Source of the DNA: DASZIT01 sp963770635
Lineage (GTDB): Bacteria; Actinomycetota; Acidimicrobiia; Acidimicrobiales; RAAP-2
Assembly: GCA_963770635.1 (NCBI GenBank)
Contig: CAVYQI010000002.1
Coordinates: 210,515 to 274,514, forward strand
Length of the DNA: 64,000 nucleotides
Direction: 5' to 3'
A program made the translations under genes and the position numbers. Within the stretch, counting starts at the first letter, position 1, and every line of letters starts with the position of its first letter. Of the stretch, positions 27,695 through 36,450 are shown piece after piece. The notes below the pieces were generated by a model. It made no database searches. It worked only from the letters and a program-made list of their open reading frames with translations, and was not told the DNA's origin.

Positions 27695-28680
27695 CCGGCT
27701 CCGGGAATGGGCCGGCCGTGGAGGTCACCGATCTGGTCAAGCGGTATCCGAAGGCGCCGGTCGATTCGGTCGCCGGCATCACCTTCGGAGTGCGTCATGG
27801 CGAGGTATTCGGGTTCCTCGGGCCCAACGGTGCCGGCAAGACGACCACCATCGGGATCCTCACGACCCGGATCCGCCTGACCCGCGGCCAGACCCGGGTG
27901 GCGGGCGTCGACGTGATGTCCGACCCGGTAGGTGCCCGCCGGTTGTTGGGCGTGGTGCCCCAGCAGAACAATCTCGACCGCTCCCTGTCGGTGCGACAGA
28001 ACCTGCTCTTCCACGCCAGTTATCACGGCGTGCCCCGAGCCGAGCGAAAGGCCCGGGCCGACGACCTGCTCTCCCAGTTCGGCCTGAACGACCGGCCCGA
28101 TGGCCGACCTGACGACTTCTCCGGCGGGCAGATCCAACGGATGATGATCGCCCGAGCTCTGATGCACGCCCCGACCGTCCTCTTCCTCGACGAGCCGTCG
28201 ACCGGTCTGGATCCGGCCGCCCGTCTCTTCATGTGGGAGCGGGTGGCCCAGTTGAAGTCGGAGGGCACCACGGTGGTGATCACCACCCACGACATGGAGG
28301 AGGCCACCGTCCTCAGCGACCGGGTGGCGATCATCGATCACGGCAAGCTACTGGCCCTGGATTCCCCCGCCGCCCTGGTCCGGGACATGGCCGGGGAGCG
28401 CACCCTCGACTGCACGGTGGACCCGGGGCAGGCGGTGGACGCCAGCGCGGTGCACCGGGAGCTGGTCAAGTTGACCGCCGTCGAACGTGTGGAGGACCTC
28501 GAGGATCCCGGAGTCGCCGGGTGGCGCTTCCGGGTCTACGTCCAGGGGGAGCCGGCATCCCTGGTGGCGGTGGTAGCCCAGGCCATCGCCGACGCCGCCG
28601 GCCGGCTCACCGATGTGCGGCTGGGCGAGCCCACCCTCGAAGACGTCTTCATCCACCTCACCGGGAGATCATTGCGTTGA
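27691..28680 (+). CDS. ABC-2 type exporter ATP-binding protein
   Basis: A 329-residue ATPase. ATG 27691 overlaps the previous stop. Walker A GPNGAGKTT (~43-51), Q-loop VVPQQNN, signature FSGGQIQRM (~145), Walker B VLFLDEPSTGLDP (~163), and switch His in ITTHDMEEA. The C-terminal extension (ERTLDCTVDPGQAVD...LEDVFIHLTG) is typical of DrrA/CcmA-type drug or lipid exporters. It overlaps the permease start by 4 bp (TTGA). Exported substrate unknown. Confidence 0.94.
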   Translation: MTGSGNGPAVEVTDLVKRYPKAPVDSVAGITFGVRHGEVFGFLGPNGAGKTTTIGILTTRIRLTRGQTRVAGVDVMSDPVGARRLLGVVPQQNNLDRSLSVRQNLLFHASYHGVPRAERKARADDLLSQFGLNDRPDGRPDDFSGGQIQRMMIARALMHAPTVLFLDEPSTGLDPAARLFMWERVAQLKSEGTTVVITTHDMEEATVLSDRVAIIDHGKLLALDSPAALVRDMAGERTLDCTVDPGQAVDASAVHRELVKLTAVERVEDLEDPGVAGWRFRVYVQGEPASLVAVVAQAIADAAGRLTDVRLGEPTLEDVFIHLTGRSLR

Positions 28681-29504
28681 CGACGATAGGCAACCCGCCC
28701 TCACCCGATGCCTCCCCCGGGCGTACACGATCCTGGGGTCCGTGGCAGACCGGGCTGGCCATCCTGCGCCGGGATCTCTTCGTGACCGGCCGGGAGTTCC
28801 CGATCTTCCTGGCCCAGGTGATCCTGCAACCTCTGTTCCTCCTGTTCGTGTTCGGAAAGGTGCTGACCCAGCTCGGCTACGCCAAGCCCGGCTATGCCGA
28901 GGTGTTGTTCCCAGGTCTGGTGGCACTGGCGGCGGTGCTCACTGGGCTCCAGAGCACCGCGCTGCCCCTGGTCATCGAGTTCTCCTACAGCAACGAGATC
29001 GAGGACCGGCTCCTGGCCCCGCTCCCGATCGGAGGGGTGGCGTTGGAGAAGATCGTCATCGCCGCCCTGCGGGCCGCCATCGCCGCGGCGGTGATGTTCC
29101 CGATCGGGGTCTGGTTGCTGGGCTCGATCCCCTGGACGGCGGGGGCGGCGGCCGGGGTGGTGGCGATGACCCTGATCGGGGCGTTGCTGGGTGCATCCAT
29201 GGGGCTGGTGCTGGGGACCTTCGTGTCCCCCAACCGCATCAATGTGACCTTTGCCCTGGTGCTCACCCCGTTGCTGTTCACCGGCTCGAGCCAGTACCCC
29301 TGGCCGTCACTCAGCCATATCCGCTGGTTCCAGGTGGTGTCGGCGTGCAACCCGATGACCTATGTGAGCGAGGGTCTCCGTGGCCTCATGGTCCCGAACG
29401 TCCCCCACATCCAGACCTGGATCTGCTTCGTGGCCGCGGTCGGGGCGTGGTTGATCCTCACCGCCATCGGCATGATCGGTTTCCTCCGGCGGGCGTTGGG
29501 CTGA
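28677..29504 (+). CDS. ABC-2 type exporter permease
   Basis: A 275-residue membrane protein. The TTG start at 28677 overlaps the ATPase stop; the frame could be read further upstream but that region belongs to the ATPase. Six hydrophobic segments (e.g. FLAQVILQPLFLLFVFGKV, LFPGLVALAAVLTGLQ, LRAAIAAAVMFPIGVWLLG, LIGALLGASMGLVLGTF, VTFALVLTPLLFTGSSQYPW, FVAAVGAWLILTAIGMIGFL) and the charged loop YSNEIEDRLLAPLPI are typical of DrrB/NodJ-type permeases. Together with the ATPase it forms an exporter in the cytoplasmic membrane. Confidence 0.9.
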   Translation: MTTIGNPPSPDASPGRTRSWGPWQTGLAILRRDLFVTGREFPIFLAQVILQPLFLLFVFGKVLTQLGYAKPGYAEVLFPGLVALAAVLTGLQSTALPLVIEFSYSNEIEDRLLAPLPIGGVALEKIVIAALRAAIAAAVMFPIGVWLLGSIPWTAGAAAGVVAMTLIGALLGASMGLVLGTFVSPNRINVTFALVLTPLLFTGSSQYPWPSLSHIRWFQVVSACNPMTYVSEGLRGLMVPNVPHIQTWICFVAAVGAWLILTAIGMIGFLRRALG

Positions 29505-29508
29505 ACCC

Positions 29509-31815
29509 TCACTGTTCGGCCAGGATGGCCGCCAACTCGGCCAGCGGGTCCCGCACCTGCGGCCCTTTGGTTTCGACGGTGGCCATGGTGATCGTCCCGT
29601 TGAACCGGAACGGAGCCCGGTACCCGAGGCCGACGGGCGGGCCCCACTCGTAGCCGCAGGTGAGACCGATCCCCACTCCGTTGAATCCGGAAGGGGTGAA
29701 ACGAGGCATGTCGCCGCGAGCCGCGACCTTCCCGTCGACGGTGAGCACCATCTGGCCGCCGAGCCCGTCGTACTTCTCGAGGTCGAACGCCAGTGAGTGA
29801 TTGCCGGCTCCGATGGCCCGGGGGGCCTCGATGATGTGATGCTCCTTGCCGTAGAGATTGTGCACGTAGCGGAGCCGACCCTGGAAGAGATGGAGTGACC
29901 AACCTCCGAGGGCACAGCCGAGGGCGAGCAGCGTCCCGTGGGGGACGACCCCGGCGGGGACGTCGACCTCGACGGCGATGCGGTGGGCCCGGTTCCGGAC
30001 ATTTACCGCCACCTGCTCGGGCACCGGCGCCAGGTCGGGAAAGTACCGGAACACGCTCCGGGGTCGACGATGGTCGGGTTTGGGGTGGACGAGGGCCCAC
30101 AGCACCCGATTGTCGAGCGGGAGGACCAGGTTCTGCCGAGCTTCTTCCCACCACAGTGCCACCAGTTCGGCCACCTTCTCCGGATGGGCGGCGGCCAGAT
30201 CCCGGGTCTCCGACACGTCTTCGGCCACGTGGTAGAGCTCCCAGACATCGTCATCGAAGGAGGCGTTCGGGTTGAGTCCGTCGTCGTAGAGGGGCCCTAC
30301 CGGATGGAAGGTGACCGCCTTCCAGCCGCGGTGGTAGATGGCTCGCGACCCGAACATCTCGAAGTGCTGGGTGATGTGCTGTTCGGGCTTCTTGGCGCCG
30401 TCGGGGCCGAGGAGGTAGTTGAAACTGACCCCGTCAATCGATGACTGTCGGACCGAGTCGATCTCCACCGGCGGCCGGATGCCGGCCAGATCGAGCACGG
30501 TTGGCAGCACATCGATGGCGTGGGCGAACTGGTGCCGGATCCCACCGGCACTGGAGCGAAGCCGGTTCGGCCAACTGATGATGCAGGGATCCGCCACCCC
30601 ACCCTCGTGCACCTCCCGCTTCCATCGCTTGAACGGGGTGTTGCCGGCCATGGTCCAGCCCCAGGGGTAGTTGTTGTGGCTCAGCGGGCCGCCGATCTCG
30701 TCGAGGCGCTCGAACATCTCGTCGTTGCTGGCCGGGTCGAGGTTGGAAAGTCGCACATCATTGATGGAGCCTTCGGCCCCTCCCTCCGCGCTGGCGCCGT
30801 TGTCGGAGACCACCACCACCAAGGTGTCGTCGAGCACTCCGGTTTGGCGGAGGAATTCGATGACCCGGCCGAGCTGATGGTCGGTATGGGACAGGAATCC
30901 GGCGAAGCATTCCATGAAGCGAGCGGCCACCGCTTGTTGGCGGTCGTCGAGACTGTCCCACGCCGGTACCCACGGGGGCCGGGGGGAGAGGGCGGTCCCC
31001 GGGGGCAGGATCCCGAGCTCGAGTTGCCGGGCCCAGGTGCGTTGCCGCCACGCGTCCCACCCGTCATCGAATTGGCCGGCGTACCCCCCGATCCAGGCGG
31101 CCGGGGCCTGGTGAGGGGAGTGGCAGGCGCCGGTGGCGAGGTACAGGAAGAACCGCTGATCGGCGTCCACCGCCCGCAGATCGGCGACGTACTCGATGGC
31201 CCGATCGGCCAGATCCTCGCTGAGGTGGTAGCCGTCCTCGACGGAGATCTGAGGCCGGACCGAATGGTTGTCGTGGTAGAGGGCGGGGACGAACTGGTGG
31301 GTCTCGCCGCCGTGGAACCCGTACCAACGGTCGAATCCCCGCCCGAGGGGCCACGACGAGCGCGGTGCACCCATATGGGTCTCGTCCTCCGGGGTCAGGT
31401 GCCACTTGCCCACCGCGTAGCTGGCATAACCGTTGGATCGGAGAATCTCGCTCAGGAACCCGTTCTCCTTGGGCGGCCTCCCCCAGTACCCGGGGAAACC
31501 GACGGCCAGATCCGCCACCCGGCCCATCCCGTTGCGGTGGTGGTTGCGCCCGGTGAGCAGGCAGGCCCGGGTGGGGGAGCACAGAGCGGTGGTGTGGAAG
31601 TTGGCCAGCCGGATCCCGTCAGCGGCCAGTTGGTCCATCACCGGGGTGTCGATGTCCGAGCCGTAGCAACCGAGCTGGGCGAACCCGACGTCGTCGAGCA
31701 CCACCAGGACGACGTTCGGGGCCCCGGCCGGGGGTTCGGGGACCGGCGGCCACCATGGCTCGGAATCGCGCCAGTCGTTCCCGATACGTCCCTTGAACTC
31801 AGCATCAAATCGCAT
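29509..31815 (-). CDS. Large arylsulfatase
   Basis: A 768-residue sulfatase. N-terminal metal-binding VVLVVLDDVGFAQLGCYGSDIDTP; formylglycine motif C79-S-P-T-R in TTALCSPTRACLLTGRNHHRNG; GKWHLTPEDE; and metal residues in VVVSDNGASAEGG. The C-terminal ~200 residues form an extra beta-rich domain, as in the AtsA-like arylsulfatases common in actinobacteria. No signal peptide is seen. It is divergent from an acyl-CoA synthetase gene across 108 bp. Requires formylglycine formation by an enzyme encoded elsewhere. Substrate (aryl or steroid sulfates, for example) is inference. Confidence 0.93.
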   Translation of the reverse strand: MRFDAEFKGRIGNDWRDSEPWWPPVPEPPAGAPNVVLVVLDDVGFAQLGCYGSDIDTPVMDQLAADGIRLANFHTTALCSPTRACLLTGRNHHRNGMGRVADLAVGFPGYWGRPPKENGFLSEILRSNGYASYAVGKWHLTPEDETHMGAPRSSWPLGRGFDRWYGFHGGETHQFVPALYHDNHSVRPQISVEDGYHLSEDLADRAIEYVADLRAVDADQRFFLYLATGACHSPHQAPAAWIGGYAGQFDDGWDAWRQRTWARQLELGILPPGTALSPRPPWVPAWDSLDDRQQAVAARFMECFAGFLSHTDHQLGRVIEFLRQTGVLDDTLVVVVSDNGASAEGGAEGSINDVRLSNLDPASNDEMFERLDEIGGPLSHNNYPWGWTMAGNTPFKRWKREVHEGGVADPCIISWPNRLRSSAGGIRHQFAHAIDVLPTVLDLAGIRPPVEIDSVRQSSIDGVSFNYLLGPDGAKKPEQHITQHFEMFGSRAIYHRGWKAVTFHPVGPLYDDGLNPNASFDDDVWELYHVAEDVSETRDLAAAHPEKVAELVALWWEEARQNLVLPLDNRVLWALVHPKPDHRRPRSVFRYFPDLAPVPEQVAVNVRNRAHRIAVEVDVPAGVVPHGTLLALGCALGGWSLHLFQGRLRYVHNLYGKEHHIIEAPRAIGAGNHSLAFDLEKYDGLGGQMVLTVDGKVAARGDMPRFTPSGFNGVGIGLTCGYEWGPPVGLGYRAPFRFNGTITMATVETKGPQVRDPLAELAAILAEQ

Positions 31816-31923
31816 CGGACGGCTCCTTGGGTCGGGGACAGTTTCTCAGCCTCGAGCCCGGGAAGTCAGGATGGGCGCTGGCAATGTGCACATCCGGTGC
31901 GGATGAGGAAAAGTGGGCACCCG

Positions 31924-33483
31924 ATGAACGATTCGAAGCCCGGTGCCTCCGGACTACAGGTGGCCCAGCTGGCCAGCATGGCGGAGCTCTATCCCGAGGC
32001 GGTCGGCTACCGGGTGGTCGGCGCCGATCACCTCACCTTCGGGGAGTGGGACCGGCAGTCCAACCAACTGGCCCGGGGCCTGACCTCGTCGGGGGTGGGT
32101 CCGGGTGACCGGGTGGCCATCTGGTTACGCGGCGCCAACGCCCTTCGCTGGGTCACCGCCTACGCCGCCATCCACAAGGCCGGAGCCGCGGCGGTCCCGC
32201 TCGATCCGCGGCTGGCGCCGGCCGAGGTGGCCGGCATGCTCGACCACGCCGGAGCGGTGGCGGTGTTTGCCGATGACGAGCGGGTGGACGCTTCCCTCAT
32301 CAGTGCTGGAGCCAATGCCGGCGCCCGGCTGGTGGTCGACGCCTCCGTGCCCGGGGCGGCGGGGGGCGATCCCCGCAATCCTGCGTGGGTCGACCTGCTC
32401 GACGACGACGGGTCCGGCTACCAGGTGCCGGTGGAGCCGGACGGCCTCTCGGAGATCCTCTTCACCTCCGGCACCACCGGGCACCCCAAAGGGGTCGCCA
32501 TCCGTCACATCAACTCCGCGACGGTGCCCAACTCCCCGCCGACGTGGTCAGGGAGCCTGTGGCTCCACGCCAGCCCGTTAGCCACCTTCGCCGGGATCAG
32601 CTTCGTTTTCACCCCGATGAAGCTGGGGATGACCACCGTCTACCAACCGGCGTTCGATGCCGGCGATTGGCTCGATTTCGTCGAAACCGAGTCCCCGTTG
32701 GCGGTCTTCCTGGTCCCGGCCATGGTCCAGCTGCTGCTCGGCCACCCGCGCTTCGACCAAGCCGACCTGTCGTCGATCGCCATCTGCTCGGTCGGCAGCG
32801 CCCCGTTGGCCCCGGCGGCCATCGACCGCCTCCAGGAGCGGATGCCTGACGCCCTGGTCTCCAACAACTACGGGATGACCGAAGCCGGGTCGGTCTACTG
32901 CCTGATGCCGAAGGGCGAGGCGGTGCGCCGTCCGGGCTCGGTGGGAAAGCCGCTCCCTCCCGCCGAGGTCGTCTGCGTCGATGAGGCCGGTGCCGAGGTG
33001 CCCGCCGGTGTATACGGCGAGGTCCGGCTGCGGATCCCCGGCCGCCAGCGCGAGTACTTCGGCGATCCCGGCGCCACCGCCGAGACCTGGGTCGACGGCT
33101 GGCTTCGCACCGGCGACATCGGGCGGCTCGATGCCGACGGCTACCTCTACATCGGCGGAAGGGTGAAGGACGTGATCATCCGGGGCGGGAGCAACGTGTA
33201 CGCGGTCGACGTGGAGAACGTCATCCTCACCCATCCGGGAGTGGCGGAGGTGGCGGTGATCGGCGTGCCCCATGAGGTGCTGGGTGAGGACGTGGCCGCG
33301 GTGGTGGTACTGCGACCGGGGTGGGAGGCCGACGCCGATGCCCTTCGGCAGCACGGCCTCGAGGCGTTGGCCGCCTACAAGGTGCCGAGGCGATGGCAGT
33401 TCGTCGACCAGTTGCCCCGGAACCCGACCGGCAAGGTACTCAAGCACCAACTCCAATGTCACTTCGCCACCGCCGAAGGCTGA
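31924..33483 (+). CDS. AMP-dependent acyl-CoA synthetase/ligase
   Basis: A 519-residue adenylate-forming enzyme from ATG 31924; another in-frame ATG lies at 31903. P-loop-like motif LFTSGTTGHPKGVAI, NNYGMTEAG, the aspartate in WLRTGDIGRLDADGYLYIGGRVKDVIIRGGSNVYAVDVE, and C-terminal catalytic Lys in PTGKVLKHQL. It activates a carboxylic acid to acyl-AMP then acyl-CoA. The absence of other biosynthetic genes nearby suggests entry into catabolism. It ends at two overlapping hairpins and is divergent from the arylsulfatase gene. Confidence 0.93.
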   Translation: MNDSKPGASGLQVAQLASMAELYPEAVGYRVVGADHLTFGEWDRQSNQLARGLTSSGVGPGDRVAIWLRGANALRWVTAYAAIHKAGAAAVPLDPRLAPAEVAGMLDHAGAVAVFADDERVDASLISAGANAGARLVVDASVPGAAGGDPRNPAWVDLLDDDGSGYQVPVEPDGLSEILFTSGTTGHPKGVAIRHINSATVPNSPPTWSGSLWLHASPLATFAGISFVFTPMKLGMTTVYQPAFDAGDWLDFVETESPLAVFLVPAMVQLLLGHPRFDQADLSSIAICSVGSAPLAPAAIDRLQERMPDALVSNNYGMTEAGSVYCLMPKGEAVRRPGSVGKPLPPAEVVCVDEAGAEVPAGVYGEVRLRIPGRQREYFGDPGATAETWVDGWLRTGDIGRLDADGYLYIGGRVKDVIIRGGSNVYAVDVENVILTHPGVAEVAVIGVPHEVLGEDVAAVVVLRPGWEADADALRQHGLEALAAYKVPRRWQFVDQLPRNPTGKVLKHQLQCHFATAEG

Positions 33484-33497
33484 CCGGTACGGTCAGC
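33479..33497. terminator. Hairpin across the acyl-CoA synthetase stop codon
   Basis: GCTGACC-GGTAC-GGTCAGC has perfect 7-bp arms and a 5-nt loop, and the arm contains the TGA stop. It overlaps a second hairpin (33495-33512), so the two are mutually exclusive at their junction. Confidence 0.5.
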
Positions 33498-33512
33498 GAG
33501 ACCAGTCTCGCT
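33495..33512. terminator. Second hairpin after the acyl-CoA synthetase
   Basis: AGCGAGAC-CA-GTCTCGCT is a perfect 8-bp inverted repeat directly after the gene. No U-tract follows. Likely a U-less terminator together with the preceding hairpin, or a regulatory site. Confidence 0.45.
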
Positions 33513-33610
33513 TGGGCCGAGATGACATTCTTCGGGCCACCCGGAACCGGCTTTGGGGCGTCCCACGGAACCGGGAGCGAGGATTGAGGTAGCTGTTGCT
33601 GTTCTTCTTT

Positions 33611-33622
33611 CACCGATCGGTG
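33611..33622. promoter_or_regulatory. 12-bp perfect palindrome upstream of a small gene
   Basis: CACCGATCGGTG lies 13 bp before the ATG at 33636, followed by the AT-rich TAAAACAGTAA. A near copy (CACCGATCGTG) begins inside the first codons. Possibly a paired operator; no regulator gene is adjacent. Confidence 0.35.
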
Positions 33623-33635
33623 TAAAACAGTAACG

Positions 33636-34136
33636 ATGAACACCGATCGTGAACGATCCGATGTTGCCGCGGCAAACATGGGCGGAGACACCTCGCTGGG
33701 CATGGATGACGAAGTTGGAGCGACCATCCAATTGTGGCGAGCTCCGAATCGAATTTGGCCCGCGTTTCCGACCCTGGTTCTGGTTCGGGCCGCATCCCGG
33801 CTCGGCCGAGGCCGGGCTCAACGTCGGAGCCCTGCCATCGGTGAGGGTGGTGTTGTCACCGTCTTCCTCGACAGCTCGAAGGTGGGCGCCATCTCGCCCA
33901 AGCAAATCAAGGTGTACCAGGTCTCACCTGGGGAACATTCCTTGAGTCTGCAGTTCCTCGGGGGCTTGCGGCGATCGAGGACACTCCATGTTCCTCTGGC
34001 CGAGGGCGACGAGAAGCAGTTCGTCTGTTTGCTGAACGCGTTCGGGTGGCCCTCCATCCGGCCCGCCACTCCCAACGATGTCGCGGCAATGAAACAACTG
34101 GACTCTGCACCTGTCGACGGCTCGGAGCCTGCCTGA
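33636..34136 (+). CDS. Hypothetical protein with PEGA-like/beta-rich C-terminal domain
   Basis: A 166-residue open frame. I do not recognise the first 70 residues. Residues ~72-135 (VVTVFLDSSKVGAISPKQIKVYQVSPGEHSLSLQF, LHVPLAEGDEKQFVCL) have the alternating pattern and the PGEHSL turn seen in PEGA-like carboxypeptidase-regulatory or DUF2846-type domains. No good Shine-Dalgarno precedes ATG 33636, so the start may be further in, and a frame error in the first half cannot be excluded. Base composition is less GC-rich than neighbours. No operon partners. Confidence 0.5.
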   Translation: MNTDRERSDVAAANMGGDTSLGMDDEVGATIQLWRAPNRIWPAFPTLVLVRAASRLGRGRAQRRSPAIGEGGVVTVFLDSSKVGAISPKQIKVYQVSPGEHSLSLQFLGGLRRSRTLHVPLAEGDEKQFVCLLNAFGWPSIRPATPNDVAAMKQLDSAPVDGSEPA

Positions 34137-34284
34137 GGCGATTCCGAGTTGGCGCCTAGTGCGGGGGGTATCGCTCGGCACGGGAACTCTGGCTGACTGT
34201 CCCCATGGTGCGGGGTCGATAGGTGACACCCCGAGATCTCCCTTAACCCGCGCACCTGGCCCTTCGTCAAAGCGACGTCGAAGG

Positions 34285-35175
34285 TCAGTCGCGCTTGCCC
34301 AGCAGTGGATGGGCGGGCATGCCCACCGTCTGCAGGTGCTGGCCCAGTACCTCGTGGAAGTGTTCGGCCACCTCTTCGGTGGTCCACCCGCCGTCCTGCC
34401 ACATGTTGGCGATCTGGCGCGGGGTCTGGAACAACGTATAGGCGAACCCGGACCGGCCGAGGATCTGCCCGTTGACGAATGAGGCCGGCTCGGAGGCCAG
34501 GAACGCCACCAACGGGGCGTTGAGCGCGGGGTCTTCGCTGGCCGGTGGCTCGGCTCCCTTGTACAGACCTTCGGTCATCCGGGTGCTTCCTGACGGGGCC
34601 ACTGCGTTGACGGTGATCCCGTACTTGCCGAGCTCGACCGCCCAGACGAAGGTCATGCCCATGATGGCCGCCTTGGCCGCCCCGTAGTTGGTCTGCCCGA
34701 AGTTGCCCCGGAGCCCCGCCGACGACGTCATGTTGACGATGCGCCCGTAGCCCGCCTCCTTCATGTGCGGGGCGGCGTGCCGGGTGGCGTTGAATGTGCC
34801 CTTCTGGTGGACGGCAATGACGGCGTCATAGTCCTCTTCGGTCATCTTCAGCAGCGAACGATCGCGGACGATCCCGGCGTTGTTCACCAGGATGTCGATC
34901 TGCCCGAAGCTGTCGATGGCGGTACTGATCATCCGACCGGCGGCCTCGAAGTCGCTCACCGAATCGCGGTTGGGTACGGCCTCGCCTCCGGCGTTGGCGA
35001 TCTCGACGCACACCTCATCGGCGGGGTCCTCGCCTCCGCCCTGGCCGTCGAGACCGACACCAATGTCGTTGACCACCACCCGTGCCCCCTCGGCGGCGAG
35101 ACACAAGGCAACCTCGCGACCGATTCCCCTCCCGGCTCCGGTAACCACGGCGACACGACCATCGAGCAGACCCAT
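34285..35175 (-). CDS. Short-chain dehydrogenase/reductase
   Basis: A 296-residue SDR from ATG 35175 (MGLLDGRVAVVTGAGRGIG; an upstream in-frame start would cover the promoter). TGAGRGIG at ~12-19 binds NAD(P), the NNAG motif is at ~98, and catalytic Ser ~152, Tyr164 and Lys168 (YGAAK) are present. The long C-terminal part (LYKGAEPPASEDPAL...AEHFHEVLGQHLQTVG) is like the MFE-2/3-hydroxyacyl-CoA dehydrogenase-type SDRs of actinobacteria, so a 3-hydroxyacyl-CoA substrate is plausible. It is divergent from the aldolase operon; a perfect inverted repeat of the CTGAC-N6-GTCAG type lies in the gap. Confidence 0.9.
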   Translation of the reverse strand: MGLLDGRVAVVTGAGRGIGREVALCLAAEGARVVVNDIGVGLDGQGGGEDPADEVCVEIANAGGEAVPNRDSVSDFEAAGRMISTAIDSFGQIDILVNNAGIVRDRSLLKMTEEDYDAVIAVHQKGTFNATRHAAPHMKEAGYGRIVNMTSSAGLRGNFGQTNYGAAKAAIMGMTFVWAVELGKYGITVNAVAPSGSTRMTEGLYKGAEPPASEDPALNAPLVAFLASEPASFVNGQILGRSGFAYTLFQTPRQIANMWQDGGWTTEEVAEHFHEVLGQHLQTVGMPAHPLLGKRD

Positions 35176-35202
35176 GGCGTCACCATACTCAGGTCGGGCC
35201 CG

Positions 35203-35222
35203 GCCTGACATCCGTGTCAGGC
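35203..35222. promoter_or_regulatory. Perfect inverted repeat (CTGAC-N6-GTCAG site 1)
   Basis: GCCTGACA-TCCG-TGTCAGGC has perfect 8-bp arms in the 126-bp gap between the SDR gene (-) and the aldolase operon (+). It matches the motif in the promoter regions at 44295 and 60157. Likely operator of a TetR-type dimer acting in both directions. Confidence 0.75.
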
Positions 35223-35301
35223 GGCGAATGCCGGTAACGGATACCATCCCGGTACCAGCGCATCACCCGGGCCGACTGGTGACCACCGAGGAGGAAACGA
35301 A

Positions 35302-35955
35302 ATGGCTGCATTCGTGGAGGGCGCTGCCAACGCGGTCCTGGCGGCGGCCAAGGACATGCTGGCTCGGGGCCTGGTGGAGGGGACCGCCGGCAACATTTCC
35401 GCCCGGATGGAGGACGGCAACCTCTGCATCACCCCGTCATCGGTGGACTACGCGGCCATGACCCTCGAGGATCTGGTCACCATCGACCCGAGTGGCGCGG
35501 TGCTCTCGGGTTCGCGATCGCCTTCCTCGGAGATGGCGCTGCATCTCGCCTGTTATGCCGCCTACGACGACATCGGCTCGGTCATCCACTCCCACCCGGT
35601 CCACGCCACCATGTTCGCGGTCGCCCACCAGTCGATCCCGTCGTGCATCGACGAGTTCTCCATCTTCGTCGGCGGGGAGGTGCGGGTGACCGAGTACGCC
35701 GCCAGCGGCACCGAAGATCTGGGGTCCCAGGCGGTGGCGGCGCTCAAGGACCGGGGCGCCGCCCTGATCGCCAACCACGGGATGGTGGCCGTCGGCCCGA
35801 CCCCGGATCGGGTACTCCACATCACCGCACTGGTGGAACGGAGTGCCCACATCCTGTGGGGAGCCAACATGCTCGGCGATCTCCATCCCCTGCCGGATGA
35901 TGTCAATGCGAACTTCGCCAGTGTCTACGGGTTCATGCGCACTTGGAAGGGTTGA
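35302..35955 (+). CDS. Class II aldolase/adducin-family protein
   Basis: A 217-residue protein; ATG 35302 after GAGGAGG. Zinc-site and fold motifs: GLVEGTAGNISAR near residue 24, SSEMALH (catalytic Glu region), HSHPVHATMF (two zinc His), and ANHGMVAVG (third zinc His). This is the L-fuculose-phosphate aldolase/ribulose-5-phosphate epimerase fold, whose members cleave or rearrange sugar phosphates or other hydroxy-ketones. It heads a tightly spaced operon with Rid, RraA-like and HAD proteins, which suggests breakdown of a small hydroxy or keto acid. Likely controlled through the inverted repeat at 35203. Confidence 0.88.
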   Translation: MAAFVEGAANAVLAAAKDMLARGLVEGTAGNISARMEDGNLCITPSSVDYAAMTLEDLVTIDPSGAVLSGSRSPSSEMALHLACYAAYDDIGSVIHSHPVHATMFAVAHQSIPSCIDEFSIFVGGEVRVTEYAASGTEDLGSQAVAALKDRGAALIANHGMVAVGPTPDRVLHITALVERSAHILWGANMLGDLHPLPDDVNANFASVYGFMRTWKG

Positions 35956-36449
35956 CACCCACCGGCCGGGTGCGGGATCGGCTGGCCGAGCTCGGCTTGG
36001 AGCTCCACGGTCCGCATCCGCCGCACGACCCGCTTGATGCGGTGGTGGTCCACGGGGGCATCGCCCGGACCTCCGGCCAGCTGCCCCGGGTGAACGGAAT
36101 CCTCACCTGTACCGGGATCCTCGGTCGGACGGTCACCGTAGAAGAGGGACGAACCGCGGCGGCGGTCTGCGCCCTCAATGCCCTCTCGGTGCTGGAGGTG
36201 GCCCTGGGATCCCTCGATCGGGTGGAGCGGGTGCTCACCGTCACCGGCTACGTGGCGTCAGCTCCGGATTTCCACGATCAACCATCGGTGGTGGACGGGG
36301 CGAGTGGGGTCCTGTTTGACGTCTTCGGCCCCTCGGGGCGACACTCCCGTTCGGCGGTGGGAGTCGCCGCCCTTCCGCGGGGAGGGGCGGTCGAGATCGA
36401 GGTGACGGTGGCGGTGGCGGGCGAACCGAGTCAGTCTGTGGAGACGTGA
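35952..36449 (+). CDS. Rid (YjgF/YER057c/UK114) family protein
   Basis: A Rid-like protein of about 165 residues. The start is not certain: TTG at 35952 overlaps the aldolase stop (TTGA), another TTG lies 9 bp upstream. Features: IARTSGQLPRVNG, AALNALSVLEVALGSLDRVERVLTVTGYVASAPDF, VVDGASGVLFDVFGPSGRHSRSAVGVAALPRGGAVEIEV. The RSAVG motif with Arg is the substrate-binding part of the Rid active site. Rid proteins hydrolyse reactive enamines/imines or act on related intermediates. Position between aldolase and RraA-like genes implies a linked catabolic step. Confidence 0.85.
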   Translation: MTPTGRVRDRLAELGLELHGPHPPHDPLDAVVVHGGIARTSGQLPRVNGILTCTGILGRTVTVEEGRTAAAVCALNALSVLEVALGSLDRVERVLTVTGYVASAPDFHDQPSVVDGASGVLFDVFGPSGRHSRSAVGVAALPRGGAVEIEVTVAVAGEPSQSVET

Positions 36450-36450
36450 G

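Noticed and set aside
31885..31892. TGTGCACA palindrome between arylsulfatase and acyl-CoA synthetase
   Set aside because: Only 8 bp and not seen at other promoters, so not distinguishable from chance.
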